Below, in pieces: positions 52,893-61,500 of a DNA stretch of 64,000 nt (positions within the stretch are counted from its first letter, which is position 1; each line of letters opens with the position of its first letter). Origin of the DNA: Acinetobacter puyangensis. GTDB lineage: Bacteria > Pseudomonadota > Gammaproteobacteria > Pseudomonadales > Moraxellaceae. A program made the translations under genes and the position numbers. The notes under the pieces were generated by a model. The model saw only the letters and a list, made by a program, of their open reading frames with translations, searched no databases and had not been told where the DNA came from. Where the stretch lies: NCBI RefSeq assembly GCF_900096995.1, contig NZ_OANT01000011.1, positions 29,174 through 93,173 of the forward strand, given 5' to 3'.

Positions 52893-52928
52893 GTAAATAA
52901 TTAGCATATTATAATGATAATTATTTAC
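52893..52928. promoter_or_regulatory. AT-rich inverted repeat upstream of the ZIP transporter
   Basis: GTAAATAATTA (52893-52903) and TAATTATTTAC (52918-52928) are perfect 11-bp arms around GCATATTATAATGA. The centre resembles a Zur- or Fur-type metal operator (TATTATAAT), but a firm match is lacking. Confidence 0.4.
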
Positions 52929-52954
52929 ATTGGTGATTATTTTTCATATAGAAT

Positions 52955-52980
52955 AAAGACATCTATTTTGATGTCTTTTT
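52955..52980 (+). terminator. Intrinsic terminator touching the ZIP gene start
   Basis: AAAGACATC (52955-52963), loop TATTTT, GATGTCTTT (52970-52978) and further T. The stem ends only about seven bases before the ZIP start codon at 52985. It should end the symporter-MetS transcript. Confidence 0.75.
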
Positions 52981-52984
52981 TCTT

Positions 52985-53791
52985 ATGGATTTTTTTAGCC
53001 ATCAGGTCTTAATCGCCTTTTTAGTCACTGTACTTGCAAGTTTGGCAACCGTTGTAGGCGGTGCGTCAGTACTTTTTTTTAAGCAGCCGAGCCCTCGTTT
53101 ACTGTCTTTTGGACTGGCATTTGCTGGTGGGGCAATGGTCTATGTGTCCTTGACAGAAATTCTCAATAAATCAATTGATTCCTTTACTACAGGCTACAAT
53201 GCGCAAATTGGTTTTGCCTTGGGAACATTTTCTTTTTTATTGGGCATATTATTGGTGATTGCTCTGGATCGTCTGGTTCCGAATCCTCATGAAGCCATTG
53301 ATCAGGGACAAATCGGGCAGCACAGTCAAAAATCTCTTTACCGTACCGGTTTATTAACCTTGTTTGCGATCACTGCGCATAATTTTCCCGAAGGTTTAGC
53401 CACTTTTTTTGCAACGCTGGAAAGTTCGACATTGGGCGTACCTTTGGCGGTCGCGATTGCCATTCACAATATCCCCGAAGGAATAGCCATTGCCTTACCC
53501 GTGTATATGGCAACACAGAATAAAGCGCTGGCCTTAGGTGCAAGTTTTATCTCAGGTTTGGCAGAGCCTATTGGTGCATTGATTGGTTATAGTATCCTTG
53601 CGCCATTTATGAGTCCTGTTGTATATGGCTGTGTGTTTGGTTTGATTGGTGGCGTGATGGTGTTTTTGGCCCTTGATGAATTGCTTCCTGCTGCCAAGCG
53701 TTATGCCAAAGGACATGAAACTGTTTATGGTCTAGTGACTGGTATGTCAACATTAGCCCTTAGTCTGGTCATGTTTCAGTTTTTCCAGTGA
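52985..53791 (+). CDS. zupT: ZIP-family metal transporter (ZupT-like)
   Basis: A 268-residue inner-membrane importer for Zn2+ and related divalent metals, eight helices. Helix 4 carries HNFPEGLATFFA and helix 5 HNIPEGIAIALPVYMA, the paired His/Glu metal site of ZupT. The ATG has no Shine-Dalgarno sequence and follows directly on a terminator hairpin and U-run, so the start or the mode of translation is unusual. No better in-frame start was found. Confidence 0.9.
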   Translation: MDFFSHQVLIAFLVTVLASLATVVGGASVLFFKQPSPRLLSFGLAFAGGAMVYVSLTEILNKSIDSFTTGYNAQIGFALGTFSFLLGILLVIALDRLVPNPHEAIDQGQIGQHSQKSLYRTGLLTLFAITAHNFPEGLATFFATLESSTLGVPLAVAIAIHNIPEGIAIALPVYMATQNKALALGASFISGLAEPIGALIGYSILAPFMSPVVYGCVFGLIGGVMVFLALDELLPAAKRYAKGHETVYGLVTGMSTLALSLVMFQFFQ

Positions 53792-53830
53792 CAGCAGGAA
53801 AATTCTGAAGCGGTAATCACCTCTTCAGGT

Positions 53831-55129
53831 TTAAATTTTCTCAATCAGACAATAATAAAAACCATCGCCCTGACCTTGTTGCGGTAAAAGCTGACGACCA
53901 TGTGCCTGCGCAATGCCCCAGTCAACATGCAGAGGAATTTCTTTTGCATCTTGGTGTGTTGCAAAAAAATCCAGCATCTGTTGTTCATTTTCCACTTTTA
54001 GAATTGAACAGGTGATATAAAGCAGTGATCCACCTTGTTTAAGTTGTTGCCACATATGATTGAGAATGGTTTTTTGCAACTGCACAGTTTGGGCAATATC
54101 ACTGGACTGACGCAACAAACGAATATCTGGATGACGACGTAATACACCAATCGCAGAGCATGGCGCATCAAGCACAATACAGTCTGCCTGTTGTGGTGCT
54201 TGCCATGTGGTGGCATCGGCACTGATGATCTCGACTTGCTCGGTGAGCAGTTTTAAGCGGCTTAGATTTTCTTCCACACGCAGTAAACGCTTGGGATCTG
54301 CATCTAATGCAATCAGTTTGGCTGGGCGATATTTTTCCAGTAAATGTGCAGTTTTCCCACCCGGTGCGGCACAAGCATCAATCACAAATTTTTCATTTAA
54401 ATCTGGTAATAGCATTGCACACAGCTGCGCATGTTCATCCTGTACCGAAAACCAGCCTTGTTCATAACCCGGCAATGCAGGAATATGCACAGTCTGATCA
54501 AGAGTGATGCCAACATCCGAATGTGAACAGACATGTGCCTGAATATCATGTTGCAGCAGTTTATCTAAATACGCATCCCGTCCAATCAGGCGTTGATTGA
54601 CCCTTAATGTCAGAGGGGCGCTAGATTTAAGTTGTTGACATAAATCGTCACTTTGGTTTTTCCAGTCTTTTTTGAGACGTTTATACAGCCAGCTTGGTAA
54701 ACCATGCGCTGCTTCAAGTTGAGCTTGTAACTGCGTACGCTCTCGTAGAGCGCGTCTTAAAATCGCATTGACCAAACCACTCGCCGATTCAAAACCAAGT
54801 TGTTTCACCGCATTGACAGTTTCTGAGATTGCCGCATGGTCGGCAATTCGGGTACATAAGATCTGGTATAAACCGACATATAGCGCAGTTTCGACAGGTA
54901 AATCGCTAATAGGCTTTTGCAATAAAGGCAAAGTCACCTGTTTCAGGCCAAACCATTGTCTGAGTATACCCAGACTCAGTTCGTGAAATAATGCTTTATC
55001 CTGATCATTGATCGCATTTAAATATTTGTTTTGGAGCTGTGCCAGAGATTGCCCTTGCTGGACTGCGATCAATAATTTGATTAACTGGGCGCGTAAATTT
55101 ATCGAAGATACAGATTGCGTTGGATTCAT
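53831..55129 (-). CDS. rsmB: 16S rRNA (cytosine-967-C5)-methyltransferase
   Basis: Methylates C967 of 16S rRNA using S-adenosylmethionine. The N-terminal NusB-like helical domain (residues about 1-140) is followed by the Rossmann methyltransferase: DACAAPGGKTAHLLE, DADPKRLLRVEEN, VLDAPCSAIGVLRRHPDI and LYITCSILKVENEQQ, with the two active-site cysteines. ATG 55129 overlaps the fmt stop by ATGA; a longer reading from 55204 would lie inside fmt and is rejected. 432 residues, normal. Confidence 0.95.
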   Translation of the reverse strand: MNPTQSVSSINLRAQLIKLLIAVQQGQSLAQLQNKYLNAINDQDKALFHELSLGILRQWFGLKQVTLPLLQKPISDLPVETALYVGLYQILCTRIADHAAISETVNAVKQLGFESASGLVNAILRRALRERTQLQAQLEAAHGLPSWLYKRLKKDWKNQSDDLCQQLKSSAPLTLRVNQRLIGRDAYLDKLLQHDIQAHVCSHSDVGITLDQTVHIPALPGYEQGWFSVQDEHAQLCAMLLPDLNEKFVIDACAAPGGKTAHLLEKYRPAKLIALDADPKRLLRVEENLSRLKLLTEQVEIISADATTWQAPQQADCIVLDAPCSAIGVLRRHPDIRLLRQSSDIAQTVQLQKTILNHMWQQLKQGGSLLYITCSILKVENEQQMLDFFATHQDAKEIPLHVDWGIAQAHGRQLLPQQGQGDGFYYCLIEKI

Positions 55130-56085
55130 AATAATATTTGTCCAACCTGCAATTTTTGTGTCTGAAAGACTTGTACAGCATTTAATGCCTTGCCGCCTGC
55201 CCATTGCAGACTGGTCAAACGTAAAGTTGTGCCTGCACCACAGGCAACCAGTACACCTTGTTTATCAACCGCCAGAATTTCACCATATTTTGAGGTATGT
55301 GTTTCTTTTGCTGGTTCGGCAGACCAGATGCGTAATGGAGAACCTTCGGCAACAAGACAAAACGCAACTGGTACAGGATTAAAAGCGCGAATATGCAAAT
55401 CCAGATATTGTGCAGGTTGTGCCCAATCGATTTTTGCTTCAGCCTTCACAATTTTATGCGCATAATTGCTCAAGGCTTCATTCTGTATTACACGATTGGC
55501 CTGATAATGTTGTAAATGTTGTTCATCTTCAAGTACTTCACCAATGGCTTCTGCACCCAATTGAGTCAATTTGTCATGTAGAGTCGATGCAGTGTCTGTT
55601 GCAGTAATATCACAGCTCACCTTGTATAACATATCCCCGGTATCCAGACCTTTTGCCATTTGCATAATGGTTACCCCACTTTGCTGATCGCCTGCCAAAA
55701 TCGCCCGTTGAATTGGTGCAGCGCCACGCCAGCGTGGTAATAAGGACGCGTGAATATTGAGACAGCCATATTTGGGTGTGTCTAACACGACTTGCGGTAA
55801 AATTAGGCCATAGGCTGCAACCACCATGACATCAGCCTGAAAATCTGCCAATTGTTGTTGTGCTTTTATGCCTTCATCACTGCTGCTTTTAAAGTTTTCG
55901 GGTTGTAGCACCGTTAAGCCATGTTGCAAAGCCAATTGTTTTACAGGAGATGCTGACAATTTTTGTCCACGTCCTGATGGACGATCAGGTTGTGTGTACA
56001 CGGCAACAATGTCATGTTGAGTATTGATTAAAGTGGCTAAGGCAGTTGCAGCAAATTCTGGTGTTCCAGCAAATATCAGTTTCAT
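55126..56085 (-). CDS. fmt: Methionyl-tRNA formyltransferase
   Basis: Formylates initiator Met-tRNA. The N-terminal MKLIFAGTPEFAATALATLI and the folate-binding GLILPQVVLDTPKYGCLNIHASLLPRWRG stretch (residues about 95-124, HASLLPRWRGAAP being the catalytic core) are classic. The C-terminal tRNA-binding OB fold ends VGQILL. 319 residues, usual length. It forms the standard fmt-rsmB operon. Confidence 0.95.
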   Translation of the reverse strand: MKLIFAGTPEFAATALATLINTQHDIVAVYTQPDRPSGRGQKLSASPVKQLALQHGLTVLQPENFKSSSDEGIKAQQQLADFQADVMVVAAYGLILPQVVLDTPKYGCLNIHASLLPRWRGAAPIQRAILAGDQQSGVTIMQMAKGLDTGDMLYKVSCDITATDTASTLHDKLTQLGAEAIGEVLEDEQHLQHYQANRVIQNEALSNYAHKIVKAEAKIDWAQPAQYLDLHIRAFNPVPVAFCLVAEGSPLRIWSAEPAKETHTSKYGEILAVDKQGVLVACGAGTTLRLTSLQWAGGKALNAVQVFQTQKLQVGQILL

Positions 56086-56202
56086 AATTTAGGATTAAAA
56101 TCGGACATTTAAAAATTATATCCCGTGTTGAGATAAAAAGAGCATTTTATTTGACTAAAAAGAGTGCTCATCACTTTTTTACATTGTGATGTTGCAATGA
56201 CA

Positions 56203-56247
56203 AGTTGCCCCTTTTTATGGTTGATATCTAAGTTCTAAGGGGCAACT
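56203..56247 (-). terminator. Hairpin between the AraC gene and fmt
   Basis: AGTTGCCCC (56203-56211) and GGGGCAACT (56239-56247) form a 9-bp GC-rich stem with a long loop, placed after the AraC stop and before fmt on the minus strand. Probable terminator, loop longer than usual. Confidence 0.5.
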
Positions 56248-56329
56248 CAAGTGTTTATCTATTATTTTATAGTGATTTGAGATTAAAATATTCTTCTCTT
56301 TAGATGTCTATCCAACTATATAATGATGT

Positions 56330-57355
56330 TTAAGTTCTATTTTTTCTGAATTTGAGAGGTGTTTCTCCCGTCCAGCTTTTAAAGGCACGTTGAAAAACAC
56401 TTTGTTCTGCATAACCTAACAGATCTGCAATTTCGTTTACATTGAAAGTATTATCTTTTAAATATTGTTCTGCTAACTTCTGCCGCACCTGATTAAGTTT
56501 GGCATTAAAGCTAATATCTTGTTCTCTAAGTTTTTTCCTTAACAATGTGGTAGACATTCCCATATGATTGGCAATATCTTCGATATGGGTTGTTTTATTT
56601 TGGATACAATGAACCATGCTACTGTGTAAAATTTGTCCAAATTCATCTAAGGGCGTTAATTGTGCCAATAGTCTGTTTGCCTTCTTTTTTAGAATTCGAT
56701 ATAGCACCTTATCTGGATTAGGTAAGGTTATGTTTTTTAAGTCATTTGTTGACATAATGATGGAGTTTGTTGGTGCATTAAAAATAACAGGACATCCAAA
56801 ATATTTTTCATACAGATAACTTTCCGCGGGTTCTGGATAAAAGAATTTTATGCATTTCAATGTAATTTTATGCGGAAAAATAACTTGTTTCACGATATTA
56901 ATTAAAACTGCAAAGAAAGTCTCATCCACGAGTTGACCAGCTTTTCCATGATAGTCTGACCAACTTAATTCGACAAAGCCATCTTTGATTTGAAAATTAA
57001 CAATATTAAAATCATATAATAATCGCTCATAGTGAATAAAGTCGGATAAAGCTTCGAATAAATTAGACTGTGAAAAAGTAAGATATGACAGAATACCAGC
57101 ATAAGAAGATTTAACATGATTTGCGATACTCAATCCTATTGCGGGCATTGGATATTGGTCATGAATATCATGCAGAATATTTGACCAGACATGAAGGGGG
57201 AGACGTTCATAAACATCATGTATTTCACTAAAATCTTCATTAAAATATAATACACACTGTTTTGGAACTTTTAGATGATTAGTTTTGCAAAAGTCTACAA
57301 CCATAAATAATAATAATACAGTGATAGAGCCTTGCAAGTCATTCGTATGATCCAT
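56330..57355 (-). CDS. AraC-family transcriptional regulator
   Basis: A 341-residue regulator with an N-terminal arabinose-binding-like domain of the OruR/MmsR group (residues 1-200, no signal peptide) and a C-terminal double helix-turn-helix (IEDIANHMGMSTTLLRKKL, then VNEIADLLGYAEQSVFQRAF with KSWTGETPLKFR). It stands 1.2 kb from the divergent adhesin gene, whose regulator it could be, but this is only position. Codon use is AT-rich. Ligand unknown. Confidence 0.88.
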   Translation of the reverse strand: MDHTNDLQGSITVLLLFMVVDFCKTNHLKVPKQCVLYFNEDFSEIHDVYERLPLHVWSNILHDIHDQYPMPAIGLSIANHVKSSYAGILSYLTFSQSNLFEALSDFIHYERLLYDFNIVNFQIKDGFVELSWSDYHGKAGQLVDETFFAVLINIVKQVIFPHKITLKCIKFFYPEPAESYLYEKYFGCPVIFNAPTNSIIMSTNDLKNITLPNPDKVLYRILKKKANRLLAQLTPLDEFGQILHSSMVHCIQNKTTHIEDIANHMGMSTTLLRKKLREQDISFNAKLNQVRQKLAEQYLKDNTFNVNEIADLLGYAEQSVFQRAFKSWTGETPLKFRKNRT

Positions 57356-58541
57356 ATCTTATCAACCTTAATTACAAAAAATGAGCAGACTTAGATTTTG
57401 TTAAAGTTGGATTATTTTTAAACAGAGCCAAATAAAAATTATTGCGAATATATCTATACAAACAAAATCAGTGGATTTCATCTTGTCATATAAGTATTTG
57501 CAGGTATGAGAAATCATTTATTTTTTAAACTATAGCTAAAATTAGTCAATTGATTGTAATCGAAATTAAATTCAAGATATTGATTTTAATAAATATTTTT
57601 ACATTAATACGTTGAATAATTTTCACAAAATTTAAGTAAAAATGTGATTAAACAATCAAATTATTTTAAAAATAGCAAAAGATCATGGAAATGTATTGAC
57701 ATATATATATTAAAAATTGATTTTTTTTTGCATAAAAAATTGATAAATAATTATTTTGATGCCTTAGAAACTTTTCTAAAGATTTTTTTTGATGTTAAAA
57801 AATAAGGATTAAATAAGAATTTTTTATTTATGATTTGTAAGGTTGGATATTATTGGGTTATATTTTATAATTGTGTAAAATAATATTATCTATATAAGAA
57901 ATTTTAAAAAATGATATTTTAAATTTAATTGAAAGCATGCTGAAGCTAAAATAATATTTTTGATGTATTTTATACAAATAATAAGATTAGGATTTATATC
58001 TAAAGAGTTTAGTTTAGTCAATTAGTTATAATAAAAACAATATATTAATGGAAGAGAATATGTTTTTTTTAAAAAACTTATCTGATATAAATATTTAGAT
58101 GAAATTTTAAATTAATTAATTTTTATTTAAGTAAAATTAAAAAAATATATAATTGTTAAGATTTACTTAAATTGTAAGTGGTAATAATTATCATCAGAAT
58201 ACAAAAATATAAATAACTTCATAAAATATTATGAAATTTTATTATATAAAAATTAAAAATTCATTCATGAAATTTATTATTTAAGAGGTTGAGTGACAAT
58301 TTCTGACATTATTTATTATTTATTTTGCTGTTGTTGACAATTTTTGTCAATTTTATCGATGATTTCATCTTGTTTTTTTGGAAAATATGAATATTTGTTA
58401 ATCTATGGTTGATTTTTGGATCTTTTTTGTTCTTCTAAAGTGTGATACTGTTCGCATAATTTTACTATTATCAAAATAAAATCATATCTTTTGACAATAG
58501 TGATAAATTTTTTGACAAAAATACTCCATGGAGATGCTGTA
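57356..58541. other. 1.2-kb AT-rich non-coding region upstream of the adhesin
   Basis: No gene seen on either strand. It is strongly AT-rich with many short A/T runs. Near the right end are repeated TGACA motifs: GTGACAATTTCTGACATT (about 58293), the palindrome TTGACAATTTTTGTCAA (58334-58350) and TTTTGACA at about 58491 and 58511. Promoters and regulator sites of the adhesin gene are expected here. Confidence 0.6.
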
Positions 58542-61500
58542 ATGAACAAGATTTATAGGGTTGTATGGAATGCCAGTTTAGGAGCTTGGGTTGCTGTTTC
58601 TGAAATTGCAAAAGGTAAAACTAAAAGTAAAGTAGCAAAAGTGGCAGTCAGTGCAGCAATTTTGATAGCAGTGGTTGGGGGAATGCCTGCTTATGCAGTG
58701 GATCAAACAGTCGATGGGAATTTGACTGTTAATGGAAATATTACTGTCAGTGGAACAGTGGAAGGGGTGGATGTAGCGAATTTAAATAGTCAAGTTAATC
58801 ATGCGACTACGGGTTTAGCAACTAAAGCATCTCAAGCAGCCTTAGATACAGAAAAGGGCAGAATTGATACTCTAAACAGTACGGTTAATAATGCGACTAC
58901 GGGTTTAGCAACTAAAGCATCGCAAGCAGCTTTAGATACAGAAAAGGGCAGAATTGATACTCTAAACAGTACGGTTAATAATGCAACTACGGGTTTAGCA
59001 ACTAAAGCATCGCAAGCAGCTTTAGATACAGAAAAGGGCAGAATTGATACTCTAAACAGTACGGTTAATAATGCAACTACGGGTTTAGCAACTAAAGCAT
59101 CGCAAGCAGCTTTAGATACAGAAAAGGGCAGAATTGATACTCTAAACAGTACGGTTAATAATGCAACTACGGGTTTAGCAACTAAAGCATCGCAAGCAGC
59201 TTTAGATACAGAAAAGGGCAGAATTGATACTCTAAACAGTACGGTTAATAATACAACTATAGGTTTGGCAACTAAAGCATCGCAAGCAGCCTTAGATACA
59301 TTAGCTGATAAATCAATTACCTTCACAAGTGAGGATGGTAGTGTTAATCGTAAATTGGGCGAAACATTAACAATTCAGGGTACTGGTAGTAATGTTAATA
59401 CATCAGTAAGCGGTAATACTTTAAGTGTTACCCTAAATAATGCACTTGATTTAACAAGTATAGGTAGTGTCACCACAGGTGCAACAAAGATAAATAATGC
59501 AGGTTTAACAACGACAGGTGCAGTAAGTACAGGCACATTAACAACGACAGGTGCGGCAACTGTTGGCGGTACATTAGATGTAAGTGGTGGTGCAAGTTTA
59601 AACAACCAAAAGATTACCAGTCTGGGAGCAGGTAATGTTGCAGCGGGCAGTACCGATGCTGTGAATGGCGGGCAGCTTTATAATTCCAATGTGAGTATTG
59701 CGAATGCATTGGGAACTACAGTGGCAACAGATGGTACGCTTGCGGCACCAACTTATCTGGTTTCTGATGGTAAAGGTAGTGCTCAATCATTCAATAATGT
59801 TAAAGATGCAATAGAGTTCATTACTGGTGCCAACACGGGATCAGGTGTTGGTATTAAATATTTTCATGCCAATTCTACAAAATCAGACTCAGTTGCCAAT
59901 GGTAGTGACTCAGTTGCGATTGGTCCTGTATCAGTTGCTGATGGCGCCAGTTCAATTGCGATGGGCGATGGTGCAATAGCTAGTGCAGATACCAGTATTG
60001 CAATTGGTAAATCTACGCAAGCTGCGGGTAAAAATAGTGTCAGTATCGGTGAAAGTGCGCAAGCAGCTCAGGATAATAATGTGGCGATTGGTTCACAGAC
60101 TAGTGCAATCGGTGCCAATAGTACAGCGATAGGCGTTTCGACTGGAAATCGTACAATTACTTATGACACTGACTCAGGTAATACCAAAATAGTCTCTGTA
60201 AATGGTATCGCTGTTACTGCTACCAGTACAGATCCAAGTAGCATCACTGCGATCAGTGGTGTGGTAATGACATCCGAACAGGTAAGCCAATTCCTAACTG
60301 CTTTGGCAAGTGGTGCCAATATTGCCTTGGGAAATAATAGTCTCTCTGCCGGTACGTCAACATTGGCTACAGGAAGCTCAAGTGTCGCATTAGGCGATTC
60401 CTCCATAGCTACGGGTGAAAAATCTATTGCAATTGGTACTCAGGCGAATGCCAATGGTACAAGTGGGATTGCTGTTGGATCATTAGCCAATGCTGCTAAT
60501 CAGGCTGTAGCAATAGGTGAAAGCACAAGTGCTACATCGAATGCGGTAGCAATAGGTGAAGGTGCAGTTTCGGCAGTGGGTAAAGGAGTATCTATTGGTT
60601 ATCAGGCAGGAACTGGTTCTGTACAGGGCAACAATAATGATCGTGTTGACCATATCGCTATTGGTAATCAGGCTGGACAGAATGTAATAGGTAATCAAAA
60701 TATTGCTGTTGGTACAGGAGCTGGATCCAATTTATCTTCAGCAGATATAAGTAGTTCTGATCACAACATTGCGATTGGTACTGATTCAGGTACTTATCTT
60801 GATGGCGATGATAATATTTCGATTGGTAATAAAAGTAATAGCAATAGTAGCAATACAGAAATACGAAATTCGGTAGCCTTGGGGTCAGCAACAACAGCAA
60901 CATCTTATTCGACAGTCGTAGGTTATGGTGCGAATGCTGTTGGTGACTATGCCACTGTACTTGGAAATGGTGCTAAAGTAAGTGGTGGACATGGTACCGC
61001 TTTGGGTGCTGATTCGAATGCATCCTCAACGAATGTAGCGCTTGGTTCATCCAGTATTGCAACCCAAAATTCTACTACAGCTTCTTATTTAGTTAGCGAT
61101 CCTGTAGGATTTAGCTCATACAATATTGTTTCTGTGGGCAATGCAGGATCTGGTGGTACAATTACTCGCCGTATTACCAATGTAGCACCTGGTGGCGATG
61201 CAACAGACGCAGTTAATGTTAGTCAGTTAACACAATTACAAAAAAATGTTGCAACAATTCTGGGTACCACAGGTTCTACCGATACAAGTCTTGGAAGTGT
61301 TGAAGTTAATGGTACTAATTATGGTAGTGTTACCGCAGCGTTGGCAGCAGCACTGAATGCTACGGGTGGTGGCAGCAATACCTTGCCAGCAGATTATTAT
61401 GTGACCTATACCAATGCAGATCAAAAAGAAATTGCGCTGGCGGCAAATGCTGGTGAGGGCACAACCATTACCAACGTAAAAACAGATGCCACAGATACTA

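Noticed and set aside
58797..59300. Possible CRISPR array from regular repeats
   Set aside because: The units are contiguous 90-bp in-frame coding repeats without spacers, and no cas genes are near.
58832..59326. A 164-residue minus-strand frame with repeated units
   Set aside because: It is the antisense reading of the 90-bp adhesin repeats; repetition alone keeps it open, and it has no ribosome-binding site or family match.
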